NCBI RefSeq assembly: GCF_002994745.2
Contig: NC_037094.1
Span: forward strand, 24,281,001 to 24,345,000
Source: Rosa chinensis
Lineage: Eukaryota > Streptophyta > Magnoliopsida > Rosales > Rosaceae
Reading direction: 5' to 3'
DNA: 64,000 nt
Position 1 is the stretch's first letter; every line of letters starts with the position of its first letter. This document shows, piece by piece, positions 23,532 through 34,773 of this stretch. The translations under genes were made by a program, and so were the position numbers. The notes below the pieces were generated by a model. That model worked only from the letters and a program-made list of their open reading frames with translations. It was not told the origin of the DNA and did not search any database.

Positions 23532-25491
23532 GAGAAAAATCAGTCACCGTCCCCAAACTATGCTGCCAAGGCCAATTTGATTCCTGAACTCTCAAAAGTA
23601 TCAATGTGATATCCAAAGACCTATTTTGACATCAACGTGATACTTCCGTCCAAAATCTCTGACTGTGCCGTCAACTATGTGGCAAGGGTAAAATTGTCTT
23701 TCTTTACTAATTAATTATAAAAAAAGGAAAAAAAAACAAAGCAAAACAGATCGAGCTCTCTCTCTCTCTCTCTCTCTTCCTTTCCCAATCTGATCCTCTC
23801 TCCTTTCTATCACTGGGAATGGATTTTTGGATTTATGAAGAATAGCCGAAATGGAGAAATTTTTTTTGATCAAAAGTGTTTGTGGCTTATGAAGAACAGT
23901 CGGAGTAGCGAGAATCGCTGCCGATGTCGGTGACAAGGAGGAGACTCTGGGCCGGAGAGCTCAGGTGGAGGTGGACGAAGTACTGGTCAGAGCTGGTGGA
24001 GGAGAGAGGAGCGGTGATGATCCGGGTATTGAATTAGAATCTGGGAAAGAAACAACATCTCTTGAAAGCAAAACACGCAAATCCTTCTTGGTTCCAAAAT
24101 CAAACTCCCAATTGCTCAAATCCACCCATCACAGAAATCAAGCTCTATTCTAGAAACCTTAGCAGCATAGTCTCATGGAAGTACCACAGAAACCTCGATA
24201 TGTCAAATAATTCTCTCAAAGGCTCTGTCCCAGGTTGGTTCTTGTCTCATCCAACCTTAGTCGAAGTCATTCTCTCTAAAAACAAGTTCGGCGGCAGCTT
24301 CGGGTTTGATAACGGTTCGGTTTCGTCAGTCCATAAGCTATCTCTCCAGCAACAGGTTCACCAACTCTATTACGCTTTCTGGTTTCCCACACCTCAAAAT
24401 CCTCAACCTTTCTCACAACAATTTGGGTGCTCTCCCTTCTGATCTTGCCAACCTCACTAATGTCCAACACCTAGACATTTCGAGCTGCAAAATCTCCGGC
24501 AGCTCGAAGCCAATCTCTATTCTTCGCGCATTGACCTACTTAGATGTCTCAAACAACTCCATGAACGGTTCTTTCCCTTCGGATTTTCCCCCAATTAGTC
24601 CCCTGAAATCCTTGAACATTTCGTTCAATAATTTCAGAGGTATAGTCGGCTTAGAAGAGTACCAGAAATTTGGGAAAACAGCTTTCTACAAGACTCAACC
24701 TTTACATAAGAACAACAACTACCCAAACCAAAATAAACCCATAAGTGAGTCCAACGATCAAAATCTGAGTGACCCATTACATTTGCCTCTTCCCACCGTT
24801 TGTTGCCTGTGGTTTTTGTTGTTTCAATGTACAGTAACTATGTTGTTGTGTTGTCCAATTGGATTTATATAGTTAACAGTTGAACACAAGAACCCATCCC
24901 TTCTTATTGATTCTCGAAACGGGCTGCTGTAATTTCCTTATGGATATGAAGATCGAATTGCAGTGGATTTGGTTGAGGTGGAGCTGTAGAGGTGTTCATC
25001 AATGGCAAAATTGGATGAGAAAGAAGGAAGAAGAGATAGAAATTGGAGAGGATCTTGGCAGCGTTGGTGATGGTTTGGGCGAATGAGAAGGAGAGGAGAG
25101 AGAAGAAGAAGGAGACTGAGGTTGAAGAAGAAACATAAGCCATTTTCTTTGATTTCTTGAGTGGAGGAAAAGGAGCGAAGCTTGTGGCGGTTTGGCTAGA
25201 ACAAAATCCCAAAAGAAGAAGAAGAAGAACAAGAAGAAGAAGAAAAAAATAGAAGAAAAAGAACTGAAAAGAAGAAAAAAAAATTAACACATAAAAAAAG
25301 GTAAACTGGTCATTTCATTTTTTTGAGGGACCCACGTACTTGCCACATTATCAAGTTGACACCGTCAGAGATTTTGGACGGAAGTATCATATTGATGTCA
25401 AAATAGGTCTTTGGATATTACATTGATTAAGAGTTCGGGTATTAAATTGACCTTAGCAGCATAATTTGAGGACGGTGACTGAATTTTTCTC
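23532..25491. mobile_element. Inner Mutator-like element carrying LRR gene fragments (Pack-MULE type, X)
   Basis: Long terminal inverted repeats (about 150-170 bp, starting GAGAAAAATCAGTCACCGTC on the left and mirrored at the right end) are flanked by the 9-bp direct repeat TTTCTCTTT (23523-23531, 25492-25500). Length is 1960 bp. The interior has a CT microsatellite and a host-like LRR coding segment (about 24140-24690) but no transposase. It is inserted inside the outer element, so it arrived later. Both copies carry it, so it predates the 29.6-kb duplication. Confidence 0.85.
24140..24690 (+). pseudogene. Captured leucine-rich-repeat ectodomain fragment (X)
   Basis: Across several frames the segment reads as plant LRRs: '[17 protein letters not shown]', then '[20 protein letters not shown]', '[13 protein letters not shown]', '[19 protein letters not shown]' and '[13 protein letters not shown]', followed by [10 protein letters not shown]. 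This is the extracellular part of a receptor-like kinase or receptor-like protein; I cannot choose between them. Frame changes near 24330 and a stop at about 24160 break it. No kinase domain follows within the element. It differs from the RLP at 31-34 kb, so it was probably taken from another locus. Confidence 0.65.
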
Positions 25492-26390
25492 TTTCTCTTT
25501 ACCTACAACTCTAATCCATCAAAATACTCCATATCTATTCCCTGCCCCCAATAAATGATACATCCCAATTAAAGCAAAACCCTTCAAGAATCTTCCCAAC
25601 AGAAAAATGTAATCCCAAGCAACAACATATTATGTTTGAAGATAAGCTCTGATAAGTAGGAGTAAACAGTAAAGGAATGGAATAAGATTCAGATCACAAC
25701 AAACATTCAACTAGACAACGTCACACATGAACTGCTGATCGGCAAGACCAGAAACTTCAAAATTCAAACTTGAAGAAATTCAAACAGACTTGAGATGTTA
25801 CTTTGAAATTTGCAAGAACCCAACTTTGAGATTGAAAATTGGGAAAACATGGAAAAGAAGCAAAAATTTTGGGTGAATAAAAACCTGATGCTTGTCCTTT
25901 TCCATTGTACAGAGAAATTGGTTTTCCAATATCATATTCCATTAGTTATTGAAATTTTACAGGGAAGAAACACATCAGTGGAAAACCCAGCCCCAAAAAT
26001 CGAACCCATCAATCCCAACCAATTCCAGGAGAAATTTATCAACCACCAAAACCCATAAGGACGAGTCAAGATTCAAGAACATAACAGAGAGCGAAAGTCT
26101 TCTCTGCGGAGATCTGATATTGGGAGAGAGAGAGACAGAGAGGAGACGGTCGAGGTTTCTGGCCTTCTGGGTATTGGTTTTTGATGTCAGTCACTACGTG
26201 GCACTATTATAGCCACTAGATGTTGTTTCTACACGTGTCATTACTTGATTAAAATCTTAGGAAGCTTAGGCAATTTTATTGCTTAGGAGAGGATCCGGAC
26301 CCTATATTAATCTCTTAACCTATTTCCAAAAAGAAAAATAATCTCTTAAACCTATTTTCGACTAGAATAGAGAACTGTGACAGGCAGGCA

Positions 26391-29388
26391 TGCATCTTTC
26401 CCTTCAAATTCAAATCCAAGAAGAAACGAAAGGAGTCAAAATCAGCTCCGGATTTGAGAAACAAAAGCGACTCCTTAACTCCGGTATTAGACCGTGCCTC
26501 GAAATCTCTACCATCACCAAGAAGCATACCAGAATTGTACAAAGAGAAGGAGCAGAATTTAAAGGTTTTCTCACTCCAAGAGCTCAGGGATTCAACCAAT
26601 GGCTTCAGCAGGTTGCAAAAGCTTGGGGAAGGGGGATTTGGGAGTGTGTATAAAGGAATAATCAAGCCCAAAAATGGCAAGGGTAGTCCAATCTTGGTTG
26701 CCATAAAAAAGTTGAATCCACATAGCTTACAGGTTCTAATTCTTATCTTCATTAAGGAGCTTTAACTGTCTGGTTAAGTTTTCCATTTTTTCTACCTGTT
26801 TTTCTTCCACTTGGTTTTTCTCCATTACTGCTTGGTTGGTTGGTTGGTTTTCTTAGTCTCGGATGTTGAAAGATTGTGATGGTAGCATTGAATGCTATTG
26901 TATTCTGATCTGAAAGAGTTGTCATATTGGATAGGGAATTAAAGTAGTTTGTTTTTGGGTTGAATTATTCCTAAAGAATAGTTATATATATGTTCATGTT
27001 TTGACTATACTTCTAGTAGTGGCCCTGTTCTGCATTTGTTAATAAACATATGGTTTTTAATTGATTAATACATGCATGTGGTTTGTTTAGTAGATTTATT
27101 GGGTCTCTGTGATTTTATATCGATGTTAATATAGCTTGTTGGATTTATAAGAAACACTATTCAATTCTTCCTGTATACTGCTTCAATATAATCCCAAAAT
27201 ACATGTTAGGCACTAGGCATAGTAGAGTGGGGAGGAAAAAGGGGGATGGGGGTTACCAACCCATCCTATCATTCCTCATTCCTGGCCAATTGGAGTGGGA
27301 ATGATATGGAAGTAAATAATCAAATAGAGAATGTGCTCAAGTGAGTAGGGCATGAAAAAGACTAAATGTGACATAATGCTTTTTTTATTTTTTTTGAAAG
27401 GATGATTTTTCTATTGAGGTTGAAAGAAATCTGAATGTCTTCTATTGATCAAGTCACGGAAGTTCTGTGGTATACATTTAGTTAACGACCCTACATGTAG
27501 TTTTGTGTATGACAAATTTGGACCTTGGAATTAATCTGGTGCTCGAACCCTAGGAGTGTGGAGAGAATATCATCATTTGTAGTGTTAGCAAGAACCAATA
27601 GGAAAGTGAGTACTAAACTTTTTTTTTTTTGAGGGGCAAGACGACAGTAGAGCCTTTACACACCCGCCCATGCAGTGTATCCCAGCATTGCCAGACTAAT
27701 CACTGCACCGCAGACGCACGAACCTGAGGTGTTAACAAACCCAGGTCCCTCAAATCTGCTGGCCTTGGATTTCATATAGTGTTTCAAAACCATTACTAAA
27801 GTGAATTGTAAATGGACTTGTTTCTATTATGCAGCTTTCTGTTGTATGACAAGGCTCTTACTAGTTACGAAAGAGAGGGGTTTGCTCTCAAGAACATGAA
27901 TTGGAACAGATTCTCAAATTTTGTGGAAATAGCATTTTAACTTTGAGAATGGATAAATGTAATGATTTAGCCCTTGAAATGATATTGGTCTGTGTAAAAG
28001 ATACATCCCATTACTCTTTTAAACTGTTGAGAAAGACTCGCACATCCAACTGAACTCTAAGTTCTAGTTATCCTTTCCTAAACACCCATTTTGGAGGCAT
28101 TGTGTGCCTCTCTATTATTTTTATCTATTTAGTTGTCAAGCTTATATGGTTCTTTGCTGTTTTAATATAGGGTCATAAACAATGGCTTGCAGAGGTTCAA
28201 TTTCTTGGTGTGGTAAATCACCCAAATCTGGTAAAGCTTCTAGGATATTGCTCTGTAGATGGAGAAAGAAGGATCCAACGGCTATTGGTATATGAATATA
28301 TGCCTAATAGGAGCTTAGAGGATCATCTTTTCAACAGGGCTTTGAACCCTCTTCCTTGGATCACGAGGTTACAAATAATGCTTGGTGCTGCTCAAGGATT
28401 GGCTTATCTACACGAGGGACTGGAAGTCCAGGTGAATATAGTTTTCATTTATTTGACCTATGTTTGACCATGTATTTCCTTTCAGTTTGTTTGGAATGTA
28501 GAACTACCATATCATGTGAGCATGCAACTCATATATGTTATTTTGACCAATGGAATACCAAATCAGTGTGACCTGCTTAAGATAGTGTAGTATTAGAATC
28601 ACCACGACTAATGATTGGAATGGAGTAACTATGTATTATACGTCTTTTACTTGTCTGCTGCATTTATAGTGGCATCTCTGGTTTTGGAACTTAAATTGTA
28701 TCTGCTGCTAATATAATTGCCTCCAGTTACATATATTGGTGGACACTGTCACTTCAGCAACTGTCCATTATCTTGATGTATTTTGTTCTCTAAAAGCTTA
28801 AGCTGTTGGGACCCTGTGGTTGTGTCACATGGTATAAGAGTTCTTGAGTTCAAAACCATCGAATGAAATTGCACTCTTCTAGTTCTTTGTTGTCTAGTAC
28901 AATTTGAAATTGAATATAAAACTTGAGAGTAATATAAAAGAAGCATGAATTAAATTATCATTCTGTAATTTCTGCGCGTTAATAGGTATCGAGGGGATAC
29001 TTCAACACACTAGTCCCCTGATCTTATTCTTCCATTTTTGTAGCTGGAAGTCAATTACAGGGAACAATTTAAATTCTCGCTACTTACAAATGTGCTTTAA
29101 TGTTAATGTTATAATACTACATCATAGATTTGGTTCAGCTCTGCTTGTGAGCATAAAACAAAAGTCATCTTCTATCAATATCCAAATGCTGAAGAGTGTA
29201 TTTGAGGATGGTAGATACTGGCTTACCTAACATGGTAACTCCTTATTTGTTTGAAGACAAGAATTTTTATATACTTTGTTGAACCTTTTTTGTTGCATTG
29301 TTTGAATAGGTGATATATCGAGATTTCAAATCCTCCAACGTGCTCTTGGATGAGGACTTTAAGCCGAAGCTCTCAGACTTCGGGCTTG
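26391..29388 (+). pseudogene. RLCK-VII (PBL19/PCRK-like) kinase P3, truncated after DFG
   Basis: This is the best-preserved kinase. Exon 1 (26391-26732) has a basic N-terminus (KFKSKKKRKESKSAP), a linker, the glycine loop GEGGFGSVYKG and VAIKK with the ATP-binding Lys. Exon 2 (28171-28431) runs uninterrupted from [13 protein letters not shown] to [12 protein letters not shown]. Exon 3 (29310-29388) has [17 protein letters not shown] and SDFGL. It then stops at foreign sequence with a poly(A) tail. The activation segment and C-lobe are missing. No in-frame ATG precedes exon 1; family members start about two residues upstream of CIFPF, where an ATG is lost, and the ATG at 26390 is out of frame. 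Family members are membrane-anchored cytoplasmic kinases acting below pattern-recognition receptors. Confidence 0.85.
27122..27770. other. Extra sequence in P3 intron 1, including a SINE-like insert
   Basis: Relative to P2 intron 1, P3 has two additional segments: about 27122-27552, and about 27618-27768. The second starts with a T-run and continues with compact, less AT-rich sequence (cacccgcccatgcagtg..., ...cctgaggtgttaacaaaccc). It could be a minus-strand SINE with its A-tail at the left. I could not find a clear pol III box pair or target duplication. Confidence 0.35.
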
Positions 29389-29567
29389 TTATTTACTGAC
29401 CTGGAGAATTTGCTCCAGCTTTTGAGTTTCTGTTGGCCTGTTTTCCTATTTCGCTTTGAAGTAGGGGCTGTTTGTCTGCTTTCTTTTACTGTCTGTAGGC
29501 CTCGGTGCCTTCTCTGGGCTTGGCCCTTTTAATGAAGTTTCATTAATCCAAAAAAAAAAAAAAAAAA
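29389..29567 (+). mobile_element. LINE-type 3' UTR with poly(A), abutting kinase P3
   Basis: About 160 bp of G+T-rich sequence ending 'atgaagtttcattaatcc' is followed by 18 A's (about 29551-29568), the usual 3' end of a plant LINE. It begins directly after the DFGL codons of P3. The rest of kinase exon 3 is not found downstream, so this is a rearranged junction rather than a clean insertion. Confidence 0.6.
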
Positions 29568-30479
29568 ACAATTTTGGGGCATCTGGGTCTAAATTGGGTA
29601 AAAAGAACCCCTTGAGGTGATATAAGAGAGAAGCCTGTGATCAAACGAAAGCATTATTAATAGTGTCTACTGTGACTGTTCTATTTAAATTTTTTAACAG
29701 GTTGAAAAGGTCGGATAAGTGGAAATGGGAAGTTTTGTGTAAGTTCCAATTTTGCAGACCTCAAATATTTTTAGCCTGCTATGTTTTTATACCCTTTTTA
29801 ACCGAAGTTAGGGGTTCTGGTCCAACATGAGGATGGTTTGATCACTACTGAGAGAGGGTGTGTGTACTACTTGAGGGGGTTCGAGTACAATTGGATGGTT
29901 ATCATTTCTACCTTCTGTTTTCCTGAGACTGAAGCTGTGAAAGTTGGAGCAAAGAATGCAGATAAAGAGGGAGTGAAAAGAATGACAAAAGACTGTATCA
30001 CTCATTAGAAAGGGTAGTTGATTTTATAAGATTTCACTACCTCAGTGTCAAATGATCTCTTGGAGCTACAATGTGAGCTTTCTAGTTTACTGGTTAGCGA
30101 TGTATGAAACCTTGAAGAAACTACAGTACAATATACATCCGTTTTTAGTTGCTTGTCTTAGAAAGCAAAACTACTATATTCTGTCACATTGACATATACA
30201 TGGTTATCTTACATTAGACGTCATGCATTCTAAACTGAAAGAAGGTAAAAAGAAAACAAAGAGCGAAATGCAGCTACAAAATGAAGAAAGAGGAGGCAAA
30301 GACATCTCAAATCGAAAAACCTCCCATATCCTGGTTTCCTAGAGGATACTAATTCCTTCCTCCACATAACAGTAGGCTGCAACTTCTAAGATCATCTTAT
30401 AAAGAAAAAAAGACCACAGTACAAACATTTATGTAAGTACAAACAATAAATGATGATCTGCTAGTATTATTAGATAGAT
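29568..30479. other. No recognisable feature
   Basis: Neither strand gives a family-like frame, and I see no repeat of other parts of the window. Short frames here are not supported. Confidence 0.4.
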
Positions 30480-30735
30480 CATATCTTTTGTACCATACAT
30501 GAATTTGAAATAGGCGCATCTCATGAAGACTTTAGTAGTGAAGTGTCAGACTCCCAAAATCCTCTGAAGAATCCAAGCTATGCACTATCGTAATAAAATC
30601 CTAGGTTTCTGATAGCATCAGTTTTTCCTCAGTTGCATATTTCGGGGAAGTGTTAGCTGTGGTCTGCAAAGTCCAAAATTCCCCATAGATGCAGAGTGAT
30701 AAAATCTCTGAAGTTTGATTGGAATAGATCAAATT
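30480..30735 (-). pseudogene. RLP C-terminal remnant next to the main RLP
   Basis: On the minus strand, pieces match the RLP tail: 'SASMGNFGLC' corresponds to SAYMGNHGLC, and about 30500-30520 reads MRCAYFKF, matching WRYAYFRF. It is heavily interrupted. It is a second, older RLP copy downstream of the longer pseudogene. Confidence 0.55.
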
Positions 30736-31188
30736 AATTGAAATGCTCTGGAATGGAACAATATATAATTGCAGGTAATTATTTTGAAATCAATCGAGAA
30801 AGATAGGTTTAAATTACAGCCAGAAAGATGGAATAAAAGTTATACCAGCTCATATAATCCATTATTCACACACATTTCTCAAGAGATAAAAGCATAATAA
30901 TTATTTCTTGCTGAAAGAGAAAGCAACGACATCTGGAAACCTTCAACATTAAGCCTTGAATCTTTCCACTTCCGGGATCATTAGGCTCATTTCCCCGAAT
31001 GCCAGAATCTCCTAACATCATGTCGAAACAAATGACAGTCAAAAAACAATATTTCTAAAAGATTGAACAAATATTTTGTGTTTCCAAACGATTGTAATAC
31101 TATAAATTTGAAAGAGTTTCTACAAGTATATCTAGCCAGAAAATATAAACACTAGAAAAAATAAGTATCATGTAGCTTAGTTTACCAT
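30736..31188. other. Probable 3' flank of the RLP pseudogene
   Basis: AT-rich sequence without coding frames. It directly follows the RLP stop codon in the minus-strand direction. Confidence 0.4.
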
Positions 31189-34101
31189 TTATCTTTGAAG
31201 TCTCCTTTGCACTTTTGCCTTGTACACAGCGGTTTTGACATAAATCCAATCTTTTGAATTGTCCAGGAATCTGAAATAAGCATATCTCCAAGAAGTCCTA
31301 AGCAGTAAACTGCCGCAGACCATCCAAAATCCAGTGACAAATCCCAGCACAGCACTGATAAAAAATCCCAGGCTTATGAGACCATCATTATCATGTTCTT
31401 TGTTATCATCAGCTTGAGTTGCTCCATCTGGTGAGCAATTTGGTGTCAGCGGTGGTCCACAAAGTCCATGATTTCCCATATATGCAGAAGCATTAAAACC
31501 CTGGAGTTGGGTGCCTGATGGAATTCTTTCTGACAAGTTGTTGTGTGATAAGTCCAAGACACTAAGAAAGTTTAAGCTCGCAAAACTTGTAGGAATTTTA
31601 CCAGATATCCGGTTTCTTGACAAATCAAGAGATTCCAACATCTTCATGTTACCAAAGTCTTCAGGAAGCTTTCCCGTCAATTGTTTCTAGACAGGTTCAG
31701 AGAAATCAACTCTGTCATACTTGCTATACTTGGCGGAATTTCCCCAATCAAATAGTTGCTTGAAATGTCAATGCTTCTCATACCCATAAGATTGGGAAAC
31801 TCTCTTTCTATTCCTTTCCACATAAGTTCCACAATTTCACCAACTCCAGTATCATTAGCCAATGCGGTTATGTTATTGAAGCAATCTGGCAAGCCTCCTG
31901 AAATATTGTTGTGAGAGAGGTCCAAAACATGAATGCCAGCTAGACTGCACAGGGAGAAGGGTATGATTCCATTAAACTCATTTGACCGTAAGCGTAGTAT
32001 CGCCAAGTTTGGTTGGCTTTGGCCAATCCATGTTGGTATCTTTCCCGACAAGTTATTGTTGCCGAGGTCAACTATCGACAATCTGGTAGAGTTCTCTAAA
32101 GAAGGCAATTCTCCTGAAAAGTTGTTATCATGTAAACGCAATATATCAATTTTCTGTAGATTGCCTAACGAGCTTGGTATTTTTCCAGATAATTTATTCT
32201 TTCCAAAATTGAATAGATACAAATTTTGAAATTGCATCCAACAATTAGGAAGCTCCCCAGACAATAGGTTCTTAGAAATGTCAAGATACTCTAAAATTGG
32301 AGCCTACATTGCACAAAAGGAAGACAACGGCTCAGAAAACATGTTATTCGAGAGATACAACTCCCTGAGCATAGGAGAACAGGATGGCACTGCGCCAGAA
32401 AATAGATTAGAAGACAAGTTAACATAATCCAAGCTTGTCGATGACAGATTCGGTAGTTTCCCATGGATTTGGTTCATAGAGAGATCTAAGCCGAAAAATA
32501 GATCCCAAACCTGGATAGGTAATGATCCTGATAGTCCAGCATTAGAGAGAACAAGAGTAGTAAGATTTGTCTGCGTTAGAATCCACTTGGGAAAAGCTGG
32601 GCCCACCTTGAGAGAGGACATATCCAACAAACCAGTAAGTTGAAATGGTGGATTCCAATCAGAGCTCAGGTTGATAGAGAAGCGATTATCAGAAAGATCC
32701 AAAGTCTGTAAATGAGAGAGGTTCAAAAAGTGGGCTTCTGTTATGACACCACTCAAAGAATTCCCGGAGAGACGTAATGTTTCAAGGCTAGAGAGTTGCC
32801 CAAGACTCTCGGGTACAGATCCATTTAGTTGATTTGTGTCAAGCTGTAACACTCTTAACTTTGCAAAACGTGCCAAATCTGGCAACGACCCCCAAAACTG
32901 GTTATCACCCAAGTACAAGGTCTCAAGTGTGTTCTCAGCACAAGACAAGGTTTTAACAGAGTCCTCAATGTTTTCAGACAACTGGTTTGACCATAAGGTC
33001 AACGACTCTAAGCTGCATAAGTTTTGAAAGCCTTTTGGTATCCCACCTTCAAGTTGATTGGAAGAGAGATCTAGTGTTACTAGAGAAAGCATGCTTGTGA
33101 AGACATCTGGGATGGGACCTTGGAAATGATTTTCACTTAATTGAATATGTTCAAAGTTGTTGTTGACATTGGCTATCCAATAAAATATTGAAGAATTAAG
33201 ATGATTAACAGAGAGGTCAAGGAGTTGAAGAGAGGTGGAAGAATTAATAAAGGAAAGTGAGCTTAGATTGACATCAGGAAGGTAACACACGGATAACTGA
33301 AGCTCTGTCAGTAAAGTGAGCTTGCTTAAAGATAGTGGCCAATTCACAACCTTTGACAAATCTAGATATGACATGTTTAGGTATCTCAAGGAAGAAAGAT
33401 GAGATAACCACTCAAGATTTTCAGAACTAACACCATCGTTCCGGTAAAGATCAAGAGTGTGCAAATTAGAGAGGTTTCCAAGTTGGGGAGGAACAGGTCC
33501 ACCGAAATTAGCATCTGCAAGTTTGAGTTCTTTCAATTGACTCAGAGAGCCAATGAATTTGGGAATCATCATTCCTTCAAAATCATTGGAGGAAAGATCA
33601 AGAGTGTGCAAATTAGAGAGGTTTCCCAGTTGGGGAGGAACAGGTCCACTGAAATTAGCACCTGCAAGTTTGAGTTCTTTCAATTGACTCAAAGAGCCAA
33701 TGAACTTGGGAATGATCATTCCTCCAAAATCATTATAACTGAGGTCCAAGTAATTTAGATATTGCAATTCAAGTAGTGAAGGACTCATTTCACCTCTTAA
33801 AGGAACTTCAGTAGAATTGAAATATGCATTATAGCTAAAGGAGAAATCAAGACTGGTGACATGACCTGTTTGGTTGTCGCATGCTATTCCTCTCCACTTG
33901 CAGCAATCTTTCTCACTTTTCCAAGAGGCAAGAGCATTGGACTTATCCACAAGGCCTTGTTTGAACTGGAGAAGAGCATGCTTTTCACTGTCCAAGCACA
34001 TGATGTTGTTGGAGCTTCCAACACTTGAAACAACCAATAGCAGAGGCAATGGCCAGGCACACAAGCCTAACCAAACCAGAATGCATAGACCCACCACTCA
34101 T
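31189..34101 (-). pseudogene. LRR receptor-like protein (EIX-type RLP), nearly full-length pseudogene
   Basis: Plasma-membrane RLPs of this type bind extracellular ligands through LRRs and signal with partner kinases. The layout is an LRR N-cap (CLDSEKHALLQFKQGLVDK, then CCKWRGIACDN), more than 25 LRRs, the ERIPSGTQLQGFN and GLCGPPLTPNC cap, an acidic spacer (DDNKEHDND), one membrane helix (ISLGFFISAVLGFVTGFWMV) and a short basic tail. There is no kinase domain. Three lesions are visible. The only upstream ATG (34101) is one frame off the LRR frame. An in-frame TAG lies at 32304-32306, after SSFCAM. A one-base deletion at about 31680 (SRNN, then TGKLPEDF) shifts the C-terminal 160 residues. 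Otherwise the sequence is fresh, with about 970 residues alignable, so inactivation looks recent. Confidence 0.88.
33435..33728 (-). repeat. Duplicated LRR pair inside the RLP
   Basis: Two adjacent 147-bp units (33582-33728 and 33435-33581, minus strand) each encode 49 residues containing IPKFIGSLSQLKELKLA and GPVPPQLGNLSNLHTLDL. They differ at only a few positions. This is a recent in-frame duplication of two LRRs. Confidence 0.9.
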
Positions 34102-34551
34102 TATACTGAAAAACATGATTATGAAGATGATATGCAACCTGCAAAGAAGTGAAGTATATATAGTTGAAGCAAAAGGATTTTGGAAACTACATATGTATAA
34201 TCGTGGAAACAGCAATGAAGTTGCTCCATTAACTGACTCGATCGGCATAATTTGGAAATTGGTTTTTTCTTCATTGATTTTCTTTAGTCTCAGTCTCACA
34301 ATACGACAGAGGATGACCCAGCACCACTCATATCATGTGGTTCGAATATGTTGTACATTTGTACAATCATTCTATGCTTCTCTCCTTTCTGAATGAATAC
34401 TAGTTTTTGTTATATTAAAAAAAAAAAAAAAAACATGTCGTAGTACTTGGGGCTGGGGCCTCAAGTCTAGCCCAATGCTCTATTCTCTTGTAAAATTGAG
34501 AAAAATCCTTTTAGAAATTTGTAAAACCTCTCCTTCTCTCTATTCGTGAAA

Positions 34552-34773
34552 ATGGAGAAAGCTTTCACTCTGGTTCAGACAGTTGCAGTGGCAAGTTGGC
34601 AACTGTCTTTTCTGCCGTTTCCGGCTGGTGCTCACTTTCACTCACTTCCCGGAATTCCATTCTTTTCAAATTTTAACAAATAATTTTTGTGAATCAGGTA
34701 CGGCTTCAAAGAGCTCGGAAGCTTAATCGAAGACCTTTGCCGCCAAAATCCCAATTCCGATCCTCATTCCTGA
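34552..34773 (+). pseudogene. Small MEKAF gene, Y copy, frameshifted
   Basis: Exon 1 (34552-34627) starts with the same ATG and MEKAFTLVQTVAVAS, but an extra 8 bases (a repeat of ggcaagtt-like sequence near 34590) shift the frame before the donor. Exon 2 (34698-34773) follows the same acceptor. It lacks about 24 bases that in X encode MFVRESAR, but keeps about 24 bases that X lost (LCRQNPN). The ancestral gene thus had both segments, and the two copies decayed differently. Confidence 0.6.

Larger units (their letters stand above)
23278..26302. mobile_element. Outer Mutator-like element (X)
   Basis: The ends are inverted repeats of roughly 60-70 bp (GGGAAAGGATCCTCTCCTAA... and ...TTAGGAGAGGATCCGGACCC). 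They are flanked by a perfect 9-bp direct repeat TATATTAAT (23269-23277, 26303-26311), the Mutator signature. Total length is 3025 bp, of which 1960 bp is a second element inserted inside. No transposase is readable, so it is non-autonomous. It lies about 90 bp upstream of the P3 kinase coding region. Copy Y has the same element from 57525, cut by a copia at 59868. Confidence 0.85.
4663..34251. repeat. Tandem segmental duplication, copy X
   Basis: The first part of this block (4663 to about 25611) is collinear with 34252-59867 at high identity by eye, apart from copy-specific insertions and small indels. The remainder (third kinase, RLP) would pair with sequence right of the window. The repeat unit is therefore about 29.6 kb. 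The X/Y alignment is the basis for most transposon boundaries given below. Confidence 0.88.

Noticed and set aside
24904..25290. Minus-strand 128-codon frame with a hydrophobic start inside the inner MULE
   Set aside because: The hydrophobicity comes from GAA-rich sequence read in reverse. X and Y differ by indels in this tract and no family is recognised. A captured signal-peptide exon cannot be excluded.
31933..32229. Plus-strand frames across the RLP (also 33459-33758 and 34025-34396)
   Set aside because: They are antisense shadows of the LRR coding sequence; their apparent internal repeat is the LRR-pair duplication.
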